DNA from: Candidatus Zixiibacteriota bacterium
GTDB taxonomy: Bacteria; Zixibacteria; MSB-5A5; UBA10806
Reading direction: 5' to 3'
Assembly: GCA_020344055.1 (NCBI GenBank)
Contig: CP070813.1
Span: forward strand, 870,196 to 922,595
Length of the DNA: 52,400 nucleotides
Position 1 is the stretch's first letter, and each line of letters opens with the position of its first letter. The notes under the pieces are model-generated. The model did no database searches and was not told the DNA's origin. It saw only the letters and a list, made by a program, of their open reading frames with translations. A program made the position numbers and the translations under genes. Positions 8,051 to 16,469 of the stretch are shown here, piece after piece.

Positions 8051-9294
8051 TCTCTACCTCCTCTGAGCGCTTCCGCCGGATTCAATCGCGACATCTTGTA
8101 GGCGGGGTATACGCCGGAAATTATCCCGAAAATGAAACATATTATTAAAGCGTAGAAAAATATCCTGTGATTCAAGGCCAGATGCGAGTGCGGGATAAGA
8201 CCGCTATCGTTTATCATGGCCAATACAATCGCCGAAAAAACCAGGCTGATGGCTCCTCCGATGAGAGTAATTATTATGTTTTCCAGAAGGAACTGCCCGG
8301 CAAGCGTGAAAGAGGAAGCGCCGAACGATTTGCGAATTCCGATCTCAGACAGTCTCTCTATAATCCGGCTTACATTGATGTTGACCAGGTTTATAGTAGG
8401 AAGTAGCAAAAATAGGATCATCAGGATAAACAGAATTAGCACCAACGGGCCGACCTTGCCTTTCTCCGTCCGGAAAAGAGTCCGGGCAATGGCCTCCCCG
8501 TAGGTCGATGCCTCCACCGTTAGAGTTTCAAATCTTCCTTCGGGGAACTCAACGTTCGCTATTTTTTGCTGGAATTCATCTCTTATGGCTCTTAAATCCG
8601 ATTTATCTTTCGCCAGAATCATGGAGAAGAAAGAGGGGAAACTGGCGACCAGAGACTTTTTGCTCAGATCTTCTTTATGATAGGTTGCGGGAACCCAGAT
8701 GTCGGCGTAAGGCATTATTCTCAAGATGGATATATTTTTCACCACCCCGATCACCCTGTAATTCGTGCCGTCGGCCTCCATCATTTTCCCGTACGCCCTC
8801 TGCCCGTCGAAATATTCATCGCGGGTCTTTTCATTTATGACCACCACCGGATTTCTATTCTCGACATCTTCCGACGAGAACGGTTTTCCTTCCAGAAATT
8901 CAAAATCCAGTATCTTCCAGAACTCACCGTCGGTAAATTTCATATCGAGGACCAGCCTTTTGTTCCCACTGTAGGTAATGATGGGACAGTGGAACGATGA
9001 GACCGAAACATACTGCGCAGTCTGGAGGCTTTTCACATATTTGTTATGAAACCAGTAGCTTAGCATGGGGCCGGTCCACATCCCTCCTTTTTTCGATTCC
9101 AGTTTCGCCATGGTCACCGACAACGTCCTGTCCAGCTTTTTCTCGGGGGGCATGGCGCCGAAAGAGTGGTCGATCAGCGAGGTTATCACCACCAGGATCA
9201 GAAGCGTAAAGCTGATCCCAAACAGGCTGATGAAAGTAAACAGCTTGTGACGGAGCAGGACTTTGATGGCTATCTTCACATAGTTCTTGATCAT
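8047..9294 (-). CDS. MacB/FtsX-type ABC permease (single unit)
   Basis: A 415-residue permease with the same plan as its downstream neighbour: an N-terminal helix (about 20-42), a periplasmic MacB-type core, and three helices at the C-terminus. It carries the coupling sequence RLSEIGIRKSFGASS and the ending YPAYKMSRLNPAEALRGG. The start is preceded by GGAGG, ten bases after the ATPase gene ends. The core domain differs clearly from that of the partner permease (6851-8050), as expected for two halves of a heterodimer. Confidence 0.9.
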   Translation of the reverse strand: MIKNYVKIAIKVLLRHKLFTFISLFGISFTLLILVVITSLIDHSFGAMPPEKKLDRTLSVTMAKLESKKGGMWTGPMLSYWFHNKYVKSLQTAQYVSVSSFHCPIITYSGNKRLVLDMKFTDGEFWKILDFEFLEGKPFSSEDVENRNPVVVINEKTRDEYFDGQRAYGKMMEADGTNYRVIGVVKNISILRIMPYADIWVPATYHKEDLSKKSLVASFPSFFSMILAKDKSDLRAIRDEFQQKIANVEFPEGRFETLTVEASTYGEAIARTLFRTEKGKVGPLVLILFILMILFLLLPTINLVNINVSRIIERLSEIGIRKSFGASSFTLAGQFLLENIIITLIGGAISLVFSAIVLAMINDSGLIPHSHLALNHRIFFYALIICFIFGIISGVYPAYKMSRLNPAEALRGGRE

Positions 9295-9304
9295 CCGGGC
9301 CTCC

Positions 9305-9970
9305 TCAATCCACCTGGCTTCCGTCGAATAACCTTATCAGCCGTTCGGTCTTGCCCGCCAGCCTCTCGTCGTGCGTGACCATGACGATGGTCGTCTTTTC
9401 GTTGTCGTGCAGGTTGGTCAGGATATCCATCACCTCGCCCCCCATAACCGAGTCGAGATTTCCGGTAGGTTCGTCCGCCAGTATGAGATCCGGTTTGCCC
9501 ACTATGGCCCGGGCGATGGCGACCCTCTGGCACTGGCCGCCCGAAAGCTGGCTGGGAAAATGCTTGGTCCTGGCGGAGAGTCCCACTTTCTCCAGGGCAG
9601 AGAGCGCCAGTTTTCTTCTCTTTGATGAAGACTCCCGACGGTATAAAAGGGGAATTTCGACGTTGTCGACGACGTTCAGGTCGTTTATCAGATGAAAGCT
9701 CTGGAAAATAAACCCGATCCTTTCGTTCCTGAGCCTAGCGAGTTTTCGATCGCGGTATTTTTTGACCGGCTGCCCGTCTATTTCCACCTCGCCTTTTGTG
9801 GGGGTATCCAGAAGCCCCATTATATTGAGCAACGTGCTCTTACCGCATCCCGACGGCCCCATGACGGATACGAATTCCCCGTCGGCCACATCAATGTTTA
9901 TGTGATGCAACGCCAGAGTCTCTATGCTTTCCGTGCGGTAAACCTTTTCTACGTTCTTAAGTTCTACCAT
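9305..9970 (-). CDS. MacB/LolD-type ABC ATPase
   Basis: A 221-residue stand-alone ATPase. Walker A is GPSGCGKST (about residue 35-43), the Q-loop is FQSFHLI, the signature is LSGGQCQRVAIARA, Walker B is LILADEPTGNLDS and the H-loop is VTHDE. All catalytic positions are intact. The length and the TLALHHINIDVADGEFV start place it with the LolD/MacB/FtsE group that drives mechanotransmission permeases. It sits between the adaptor gene and the two single-unit permeases in one operon. Confidence 0.95.
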   Translation of the reverse strand: MVELKNVEKVYRTESIETLALHHINIDVADGEFVSVMGPSGCGKSTLLNIMGLLDTPTKGEVEIDGQPVKKYRDRKLARLRNERIGFIFQSFHLINDLNVVDNVEIPLLYRRESSSKRRKLALSALEKVGLSARTKHFPSQLSGGQCQRVAIARAIVGKPDLILADEPTGNLDSVMGGEVMDILTNLHDNEKTTIVMVTHDERLAGKTERLIRLFDGSQVD

Positions 9971-9991
9971 AGTACAATCCTTTATTTAAGA

Positions 9992-11236
9992 TCATTTTAT
10001 CTTTATCTCGCTTCGATGAATGTAATCTTCCATATTGGAGATAATTACTTCTTCGCCTTCCTTAACGCCGCTTTGAATCTCGACATAGAAGAAATTGGTC
10101 GCTCCGACCATCACCTTCCTCTTATGCGCCTTATCGCCATCTATTACGAAGATCTCCTGGAGACCGGAACCGTTGATATAGGGGCCGTTTTTCGCCCTGA
10201 TGACATCTTCCACGTTCGATATTACCACATCAACGTCGACCCTGAGATTCGATCTAAGAGACTTTTCTGTCTTATCATCCAGTTCTATGATAAAAGTAAT
10301 CACGCCGTCTTGAATAGTGGGCATGATACTGGATATCCGGCCTGACAACTGATTATCATTCAGACGTACTTTCGCTGGCCCGTTGATCTTGAGCTTATTC
10401 GCATGGATATCGGATATTTCCGCCTCCACCTTGAAGCTGCTCAGATCGGCGATCCTGGCTATTACCTCGCCCGGATTTGCGGATGAGCCTATATCGTCCT
10501 TAACCCAGGTTATAACGCCATCCCGCTCCGATTTCGCCCCGGCAAGATCCATCCGGCGTTCCAGTTCCTTTATTCTGGAATTCTGGATGTTTATCTCGAG
10601 ATCCAGCTCTTTCAGATCGGCCGCCAGCAAAGCCTCCTGGTTCTCCATCTGGTTTCTCAACTGGGTCAGTTCACGCCGGGCGATATCCAGTTTCAATTCC
10701 GCCCGGTCCAGATCGAGTTTCGTACCCGCGCCCATTTCATACAACCGCCTCTTTTGCTCGACCTCGGCTTCTATCGATCTGGCTTGTAACTCCTTAATAT
10801 CATATTGAGCCTGGAGATCTATTCTTAACTTTTCGAGTTTCAGATTCAGCTGCGCCTTGCTGTTCTTTTTCAATTCGAGTTCGCTATTAAATTTCTCGTA
10901 ATCGTTATTCAAAGATTCAGTGTCGAGCCTCATAATTGAATCCCCGGTTTTCACATTTTCGCCGGCCTGGAAGTATACCTTTTCTATTTTTGTTGATATG
11001 GGACTGGTCAGCACCTGCTCGTATTCTGGAATGACTTTGCCGGAAGCGGAAACGGTCCCCTCAATGGATCCTATCTCGGCGTAAGCGGTCAGGATAGAGT
11101 CTTTGCTGATGGATGGATTGATTATGGAGCGAAAGGCCAGTACTCCGATTACCACCAGGCAGATCGGAATCAAAGTATAGGACGCTTTCCTCAGTTTTAT
11201 TTTGCGCTGTTCGGTCTGGCTAAGTTCTTTATCCAT
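9992..11236 (-). CDS. HlyD/MacA-type periplasmic adaptor
   Basis: A 414-residue membrane fusion protein. One N-terminal anchor (about 18-38) is followed by a beta-barrel/lipoyl half (TSPISTKIEKVYFQAGENVKTGD) and a long alpha-helical hairpin (about 100-220, rich in Glu, Lys, Leu and Arg, with heptads). The second lipoyl half follows (RDGVITWVKDDIGSSANPGE), then beta-barrel and membrane-proximal domains. It would bridge the permeases to an outer-membrane channel; no TolC-like gene lies in the window. A TTG at 11284 would add 16 residues, but GAGG at 11245-11248 (minus strand) is spaced for the ATG at 11236, and the sequence from there begins MDKELSQTEQ, a normal cytoplasmic lead. Confidence 0.9.
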   Translation of the reverse strand: MDKELSQTEQRKIKLRKASYTLIPICLVVIGVLAFRSIINPSISKDSILTAYAEIGSIEGTVSASGKVIPEYEQVLTSPISTKIEKVYFQAGENVKTGDSIMRLDTESLNNDYEKFNSELELKKNSKAQLNLKLEKLRIDLQAQYDIKELQARSIEAEVEQKRRLYEMGAGTKLDLDRAELKLDIARRELTQLRNQMENQEALLAADLKELDLEINIQNSRIKELERRMDLAGAKSERDGVITWVKDDIGSSANPGEVIARIADLSSFKVEAEISDIHANKLKINGPAKVRLNDNQLSGRISSIMPTIQDGVITFIIELDDKTEKSLRSNLRVDVDVVISNVEDVIRAKNGPYINGSGLQEIFVIDGDKAHKRKVMVGATNFFYVEIQSGVKEGEEVIISNMEDYIHRSEIKIK

Positions 11237-11339
11237 TTCTGTTGCCTCAATCTGGCTATATTCAAATCCCATGCCATATTGCAATTCTTTAATTTACAAG
11301 GGATTGCGCTAAACGATATTTTTATGAATCGCCCGAAAC

Positions 11340-11354
11340 CGGACAGGGTGTCCG
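11340..11354. repeat. Short inverted repeat in the kinase-adaptor gap
   Basis: CGGACA (11340-11345) and TGTCCG (11349-11354) flank GGG. This perfect 6-base inverted repeat lies inside the 181-base space between the adaptor start (11236) and the end of the kinase gene (11418). It may be an operator or a small hairpin ahead of the transport half of the operon. I found no convincing sigma-54 or sigma-70 promoter in the gap, so a separate transcription start here is only possible. Confidence 0.35.
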
Positions 11355-11417
11355 ATTGCGGATAATGACCGTCATAGATTGTTCTTATGCTGTACTATAA
11401 ATAGAATATCGGAATAA

Positions 11418-12773
11418 TTAAAAAAGCAGAGTAAACTGGGTCATCTTTTCGGGCTCGGATTTCACGGATATTTTTCCCTTATGCAGGCGCATTACCTGCC
11501 TGGTAAAACTCAAACCGATGCCCGCGCCCTCCTTTTTGGTGGTGTAAAAGGGGGTGAAAATCTTGTCTATGGCGTCCGGATCGATGCCGCTGCCGTTATC
11601 CTCGACGGAAATAAGCACCCTTCCCTTTTCATCGAGCCGCGAGCAGAGCTCGATTCTCGCTTTTTTATTCCCGTTAACGGCGTCGGCGGCGTTCAAAACC
11701 AGGTTTATCAGGGCCTGTTCCAGCAGTTCTTTATCCGCCGTCAACTCCAGGGATTCCGGCTCCACCAGGCGGTTGAAATCGATATTCTGGCTCTCCAACT
11801 TGTCCTTCAAAAGTATGGCCACTCTATCAAAAAGCTCGGATACCGGGAAGATCTGGAACTCGGGCTTGGGAATATTGGAAAGATTGCGGTAGGAATTTAT
11901 AAATTTGACCAGCCCCTTGCCTCTCTTTTCTATAGTGGCGAGAGCGTCTTTAATATCCTTGCCCGATTCCGCGCTGAGGCTGATGAAACCGTTATCCACC
12001 GACATGGCGGATTCCCTTATGAGGTCGTTGACGGTGGACGCTATCGACGTTATGGGGGTAACCGAATTCATTATCTCATGGTTAAGCACCCTTATGATTT
12101 TCTGCCACGATTCCAGTTCCTGCTCGGAGAGCTCGCTCTCGATATTCTGGATGGAAACCAGGGTCACCGCCTTATCTCGCAGTTTTATGCCGGTGGCGAA
12201 AACCGCGAGCTGCATAAATTCATGTTCGGTTTCGATCTTTACCAGCTCCTTTTCTCCCGAACTGATTTTCAGGAGGGCATCAACCAGGGAGGGGTATCTC
12301 GGCGACAACTCCTTGATATTCCTGAGGCGTGGTATATTCAACAATCTTTTCGCGGCGTTGTTGACCAGGTCGACCTTCCCGTCGGCGTCAAACGCGAGCA
12401 GTCCATGCCCTACATGCTGGACGATGGTTTGGAGATAATGATACTGCTCCTCTTTCTCGGCCCGCGCCCTACGGAATTCGTCCACGACGTCATTGAAAGC
12501 CTCGCCCAGCTCGCCGAACGTAGATTTACGTCCTTTCGGAAAGGTGACCGAGAAATCGCTATACTTTATGGATCCCAGAAAGCGCGCCAGGTCCCGGTTG
12601 GTCCTCTCCACGTACTTCACAAGCATGGCTGCCTGGAGAATCACCAGTAATCCAACAATAAAAATCGATGCGTAAAGCTCGGTCTTAGACAGAAGATATA
12701 TGAACAGGCCTATTGATGCCGTTAGCAGGATAATTCTTAATACACAATTAAATTTGAAATACTTATAGTTCAT
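11418..12773 (-). CDS. Membrane histidine kinase (PAS, HisKA, HATPase)
   Basis: A 451-residue sensor kinase, paralogous to the one at 4117-5433. Two tightly spaced membrane helices (about 10-28 and 33-52) are followed by a linker with coiled coil and a PAS-like domain (about 110-190, VGHGLLAFDADGKVDLVNN). The phospho-accepting His is in VLNHEIMNS, the N box is INLVLNAADAV, the G1 box is DNGSGIDPDAI, the F box is FTPFYTTKK and the G2 box is GAGIGLSF. Its start overlaps the end of the upstream regulator gene (12763-14139) by 11 bases, which marks that regulator as the cognate partner. Confidence 0.93.
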   Translation of the reverse strand: MNYKYFKFNCVLRIILLTASIGLFIYLLSKTELYASIFIVGLLVILQAAMLVKYVERTNRDLARFLGSIKYSDFSVTFPKGRKSTFGELGEAFNDVVDEFRRARAEKEEQYHYLQTIVQHVGHGLLAFDADGKVDLVNNAAKRLLNIPRLRNIKELSPRYPSLVDALLKISSGEKELVKIETEHEFMQLAVFATGIKLRDKAVTLVSIQNIESELSEQELESWQKIIRVLNHEIMNSVTPITSIASTVNDLIRESAMSVDNGFISLSAESGKDIKDALATIEKRGKGLVKFINSYRNLSNIPKPEFQIFPVSELFDRVAILLKDKLESQNIDFNRLVEPESLELTADKELLEQALINLVLNAADAVNGNKKARIELCSRLDEKGRVLISVEDNGSGIDPDAIDKIFTPFYTTKKEGAGIGLSFTRQVMRLHKGKISVKSEPEKMTQFTLLF

Positions 12774-14139
12774 ATTTCCTTATTCGTCTGTATAACGAAG
12801 CCCTGGTCAGGCCGAGCTCTCTGGCCGCCAGCGATATATTGCCCCGGTTCTTGTTCATTACCATTATTATAACAGCTTTTTCAACCTCTTCGAGATCATA
12901 GTTATTAACCATCAGCCCTTCGGCTTTATATCCCCGTTCGGCCAGGAAAAAGTCATCCTCCCTCAACTTATCGGAATCGCACATGATGACGGCCCGTTCT
13001 ACGGCATGCTCGAGCTCCCGCACATTCCCCGGCCAATCATATTTCTCCAGCCTCTGAATGGTCGATTTCGACACGGTTCCTATATCCTTATTATATTTCT
13101 TCGAATACAATCTCATAAAATGGTCGATCAGAAGGGGGATATCGCCGGCACGTTCCCTTAAAGGAGCGATCTTTATCTCGACGGTATTAATCCTGAAAAG
13201 CAGATCCTGCCTGAACCTGCTGGTCTCTATCATCTCGGGAACCGGCATATTGGTGGCCGAGATCAGACGTACGTCAATCGGTATCGGCCTGTTTGTACCC
13301 AAGCGGGTCACGCTGCGGTTTTGAAGGACGGAGAGCAATTTCGCCTGTAACGGAACGGGGATATTGCCGATCTCATCGAGAAACAGGGTCCCGCCATTGG
13401 CGATCTCAAACCTGCCCGCGCGATCTTCCCGGGCATCGGTAAAAGCACCCTTTTTGTGCCCGAAAAGCTCGCTTTCAAACAGGGTCTCAGTCAGCGCTCC
13501 CATGTCCACCGAAATGAAAGTCTGGGTCGATCTTTTCGACCGGCGATGAATCTCACGGGCCACAAGCTCCTTACCGGTGCCGCTTTCACCCAGTATCAAG
13601 ACGTTGGCATCGGTCTTCGCGACTTTCTCTATGATGTTGAAAACCTCTTTGACGGCTTCTGAATCTCCTATTATTCCCGAAAAATGGTGGCCCAGATCCT
13701 CCGAAAGCTGCTTTTCTTTCGATTTCAAATCCTCTACCTCCTTCCTGGATCTCCTCAGGCTGATCCCCGCCGTTATGCTACCCAGCAGCTTCTCATTCTG
13801 CCACGGTTTCTGTATAAAATCGATCGCCCCGGCCTTGATCGCCTCCACCGAAAGTTCGATATCCCCGAAGGCGGTGATCATCACCACCACGGCCCTCGGA
13901 TCATAATCAATTATTTTCTTCAACCAGTATATGCCCTCTTTACCGCTGCTGACATCCTTGGTGAAATTCATATCCAAAAGAATGACATCGAAATCCTGCT
14001 TGGAAATAAGAGACGGGATCTTGTTTGGATTTTTTTCCTTCATCACCGCAAAGTCATACCTCCTCAAATATAACTCCGCCGCGTGAAGTATATCTTCATC
14101 ATCATCCACAACCAGCAATCTTCCCTTTATCTCAGCCAT
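12763..14139 (-). CDS. Sigma-54-dependent response regulator, NtrC family
   Basis: A 458-residue activator. The receiver has VVDDDED, LLDMNF (phospho-Asp about residue 55), MITAF and QKPW. The AAA+ domain has Walker A GESGTGKE, the contact loop GAFTDA (not GAFTGA) and Walker B FLDEIGNI. A C-terminal Fis-type helix-turn-helix (GNISLAARELGLTRASLYRR) follows. It is the first gene of the leftward operon and faces the control region 14140-14498, so it is well placed to regulate both directions. It is closely similar to the regulator at 5430-6812, including the unusual loop, so the two kinase/regulator pairs probably arose by duplication. Confidence 0.95.
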   Translation of the reverse strand: MAEIKGRLLVVDDDEDILHAAELYLRRYDFAVMKEKNPNKIPSLISKQDFDVILLDMNFTKDVSSGKEGIYWLKKIIDYDPRAVVVMITAFGDIELSVEAIKAGAIDFIQKPWQNEKLLGSITAGISLRRSRKEVEDLKSKEKQLSEDLGHHFSGIIGDSEAVKEVFNIIEKVAKTDANVLILGESGTGKELVAREIHRRSKRSTQTFISVDMGALTETLFESELFGHKKGAFTDAREDRAGRFEIANGGTLFLDEIGNIPVPLQAKLLSVLQNRSVTRLGTNRPIPIDVRLISATNMPVPEMIETSRFRQDLLFRINTVEIKIAPLRERAGDIPLLIDHFMRLYSKKYNKDIGTVSKSTIQRLEKYDWPGNVRELEHAVERAVIMCDSDKLREDDFFLAERGYKAEGLMVNNYDLEEVEKAVIIMVMNKNRGNISLAARELGLTRASLYRRIRKYEL

Positions 14140-14230
14140 TCTTCTTACCCTTTTTATGGGACAGTCAGATATTTTTTTCTACGTTAGATCGTTAACCGCC
14201 CGAGTTTGCGATATCCACATGACCCCGCAC

Positions 14231-14246
14231 CTATATTGGAATATAG
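14231..14246. repeat. Inverted repeat, candidate operator
   Basis: CTATATT (14231-14237) and AATATAG (14240-14246) form a perfect 7-base inverted repeat around GG, about 90 bases before the start of the leftward regulator gene. Its size fits a dimeric DNA-binding protein. It does not resemble the TTCGAACA-type elements further right, so a different regulator would be involved. AT-rich chance occurrence remains possible. Confidence 0.35.
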
Positions 14247-14361
14247 CCATTCACCGTCGCGATGAACCAACCAGATTTCATTTGATCTGCCAGTATACAA
14301 ATTCGTTAAATTGGCCCTCTCTTTATTCTATTCCCATATTTCCCAGTTTTATATACGGAAG

Positions 14362-14403
14362 ACTGTTCGAATTCGTACAAGTTTTTTTTCATTTTCGAAC
14401 AGT
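14362..14403. promoter_or_regulatory. Candidate enhancer site for a sigma-54 activator
   Basis: ACTGTTCGAA at 14362-14371 and TTCGAACAGT at 14394-14403 are a perfect 10-base inverted repeat. The left arm is also part of a 16-base near-palindrome, TGTTCGAATTCGTACA (14364-14379, one mismatched pair). The centre lies about 100 bases before the predicted start point of the promoter at 14458-14471, the usual place for NtrC-family binding. The two encoded Fis-type activators are the natural candidates to bind it. Confidence 0.6.
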
Positions 14404-14455
14404 ATTTTGCCCGTGTGATAAATTTAAGTCTTTGTTTGCAAATGAGTTAACCCGA

Positions 14456-14473
14456 TTGGATTGTATTTTGCTT
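14456..14473 (+). promoter_or_regulatory. Sigma-54 (-24/-12) promoter for the nine-permease operon
   Basis: TTGG at 14456-14459 and TTTTGC at 14466-14471 place GG and GC exactly 10 bases apart, as the sigma-54 consensus requires. Transcription would start near 14483. That leaves a very short leader of about 16 bases that begins at the ribosome site GGAGGA (14484-14489). Two sigma-54 activators are encoded next door and a palindromic upstream site is present, which strengthens the call. Confidence 0.65.
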
Positions 14474-14498
14474 TAATTTCATCGGAGGAAAAATAACT

Positions 14499-15767
14499 AT
14501 GGGAAATGCCATGGACAGACCGATCCAGAAGAAAAAGATAACTCCCAGGCGGATAGCGATGGCGGCCGGCGGTCTTTTTATAATAATACTTATCATACTC
14601 GGATTGAAGACGGCCGGCAGCGGATCGATCCTGAGGGTCGATTCCGAAAAGCTGATAATTTCCGAAATTACCTATGATAAGTTTCTGGAATTCATTCCGG
14701 TCCAGGGCACCATAATGCCGATCAAGACCTTTTACCTCGACGCCCTCCAGGGGGGAACGGTGGTGGAGACTTTTCTTGAGGAGGGCATTCTCGTGGAAAT
14801 CGGAGACAGCATTTTGCGCCTTGATAACACCGATCTTCATCTGGACATAATGTACCGGGAAGCGCAACTGATCGAGCAGATCAACAACCTTCGCAACACC
14901 AGGCTGGCCATGGAGCAAAACAGCCTTAGACTCCGAGGCGATCTCCTCGATATAGACCGTATGATTAGAAACTCCCAGCGCGATTATAATACCAGCGTAA
15001 AGCTAAAGGAAAAAAATCTTATTTCCGACGAAGAATTCGAACAGAATAGAAACGATTTTGAATATTGGAAAGAGCGTAAAGTTCTTACGCTGGAGACCCA
15101 GAGACAGGATTCTATCTTAAGAGAGATTCAAATCAGCCAGCTCGAGGAATCGGTAAGCCGCATGCAGTCCAATATGGAGATAGTCAGAAAAAAACTCGAA
15201 AACCTGATCGTCCGGGCGCCCATAGCCGGGCATTTGACCTCGCTGAACGCCGAGGTGGGGGAATCGAAAGCGCGGGGTGAAAGGCTGGGCCAGATCGATG
15301 TGCTGGAGGGTTTTAAAATCAGGGCTGAAATCGACGAGTATTATATAGCCAGAATAAGTGTCGGTCAAAAAGGGGAGGTGAAAATAGCCGGAGACGATTA
15401 CTACCTCGTGGCCACCAAAGTATATCCCGAGGTCAGAAACGGGAGATTTTTCGTCGACATGGAATTCACCGGCGACCCGCCGGAGAATATCAGAAGAGGG
15501 CAGACCGCCCAGGTGAAGCTGGCTCTGGGGGATCTTTCCGAAGCGATATTGCTTCCCCGGGGCGGATTTTTTAATGAAACCGGCGGCAACTGGATCTTCG
15601 TAGTAGATAAGTCAGGGGATTTTGCCGTCCGGCGCGAAATAAGGCTGGGAAGGATGAACCCGCAGGTATATGAGGTTCTGGAGGGTCTCGAACCGGGAGA
15701 GCGGGCGGTAACATCATCGTACGCGAACTTTAAGGATTTCGATAGACTGGTTTTAAAAAATGAATGA
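14499..15767 (+). CDS. HlyD/MacA-type periplasmic adaptor
   Basis: A 422-residue membrane fusion protein heading the long rightward operon. Its parts are a cytoplasmic basic lead, one membrane anchor (about 21-39), a first lipoyl half (GGTVVETFLEEGILVEIGD) and a long helical hairpin (about 115-230). The second lipoyl half starts at VRAPIAGHLTSLNAEVGE, followed by beta-barrel and membrane-proximal domains (DYYLVATKVYPEV, VFVVDKSG-like strands) to the end. GGAGGA at 14484-14489 supports ATG 14499; ATG 14511 is a weaker alternative. It should dock onto one or more of the downstream permeases. Its sequence differs markedly from the adaptor at 9992-11236, so the two operons are not simple copies. 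Confidence 0.9.
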   Translation: MGNAMDRPIQKKKITPRRIAMAAGGLFIIILIILGLKTAGSGSILRVDSEKLIISEITYDKFLEFIPVQGTIMPIKTFYLDALQGGTVVETFLEEGILVEIGDSILRLDNTDLHLDIMYREAQLIEQINNLRNTRLAMEQNSLRLRGDLLDIDRMIRNSQRDYNTSVKLKEKNLISDEEFEQNRNDFEYWKERKVLTLETQRQDSILREIQISQLEESVSRMQSNMEIVRKKLENLIVRAPIAGHLTSLNAEVGESKARGERLGQIDVLEGFKIRAEIDEYYIARISVGQKGEVKIAGDDYYLVATKVYPEVRNGRFFVDMEFTGDPPENIRRGQTAQVKLALGDLSEAILLPRGGFFNETGGNWIFVVDKSGDFAVRREIRLGRMNPQVYEVLEGLEPGERAVTSSYANFKDFDRLVLKNE

Positions 15768-15779
15768 ATGGAGTTGCAC

Positions 15780-16469
15780 ATGATTCGGGTGAACAATTTG
15801 AAGAAAATATACACAACCGAGGAAGTGGAAACGACCGCGCTGAACAACATCAACCTGGAGATCAACGAGGGTGAGTTTGTGGCCATCATGGGACCGTCAG
15901 GTTGCGGCAAATCGACCCTGTTGAATCTCCTGGGGCTTCTGGATAACCCCACCGAAGGAGAATATTACATCTTCAACGAGGAAGTCTCCAGATATTCCGA
16001 AAGGCGTCGGGCCAACATCCGGAAAGGAGCGATCGGTTTCGTATTCCAGAGCTTTAATCTGATCGATGAGCTCACGGTCTTCGAGAACATCGAACTGCCG
16101 CTGTTATACCTGGGCATTTCCAAGAGAGAGCGAAAAAGGCGGGTTGAGGAGATTCTGGAGAAAATGCAGATATCCGCCAGGAAAAAGCATTTCCCCCAAC
16201 AGCTGTCCGGCGGTCAGCAGCAAAGGGTGGCTGTCGCCCGCGCGGTTATCTCCAATCCCAAAGTGATACTCGCCGACGAGCCCACCGGAAACCTGGACTC
16301 CAAACATGGCGACGAGGTCATGCAGCTTTTGAGCAGCCTGAACGAAGCGGGAACGACCATCGTAATGGTCACCCATTCTCCCACCTACGCCGAGTACGGC
16401 AACCGTACGGTGCATCTGTTCGACGGCCACGTGGTTACGGAAAACATAAAAGAACAGTTCCATGTTTAG
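15780..16469 (+). CDS. MacB/LolD-type ABC ATPase
   Basis: A 229-residue ATPase with a full set of motifs: Walker A GPSGCGKST, Q-loop FQSFNLI, signature LSGGQQQRVAVARA, Walker B VILADEPTGNLDS and H-loop VTHS. ATG 15768 directly follows the adaptor stop, but GGAG at 15770-15773 is placed for ATG 15780, which also gives the usual MIRVNNLKKIY start. Its last 8 bases overlap the first permease gene. It is the only ATPase at the head of nine permease genes, so it probably energises several of them. Confidence 0.94.
   Translation: MIRVNNLKKIYTTEEVETTALNNINLEINEGEFVAIMGPSGCGKSTLLNLLGLLDNPTEGEYYIFNEEVSRYSERRRANIRKGAIGFVFQSFNLIDELTVFENIELPLLYLGISKRERKRRVEEILEKMQISARKKHFPQQLSGGQQQRVAVARAVISNPKVILADEPTGNLDSKHGDEVMQLLSSLNEAGTTIVMVTHSPTYAEYGNRTVHLFDGHVVTENIKEQFHV

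Larger units (their letters stand above)
14140..14498. promoter_or_regulatory. Divergent control region between the two transporter operons
   Basis: A 359-base AT-rich region separates the leftward regulator gene (start 14139) and the rightward adaptor gene (start 14499). It contains no plausible gene. It holds, from left to right, an inverted repeat at 14231-14246, a pair of inverted TTCGAACA-type elements at 14362-14403, and a -24/-12 element at 14458-14471, each listed separately. I did not find a convincing promoter for the leftward genes. Confidence 0.7.

Noticed and set aside
11481..12650. 389-residue open frame on the plus strand
   Set aside because: It is antisense to the histidine kinase at 11418-12773, whose H, N, G1, F and G2 boxes are all intact. 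The long frame is a by-product of codon bias.
14140..14360. Sigma-54 promoter for the leftward operon
   Set aside because: The only GG/GC pair at the right spacing on the minus strand (near 14258-14275) has a poor -12 element (ATCGC), too weak to report as a feature.
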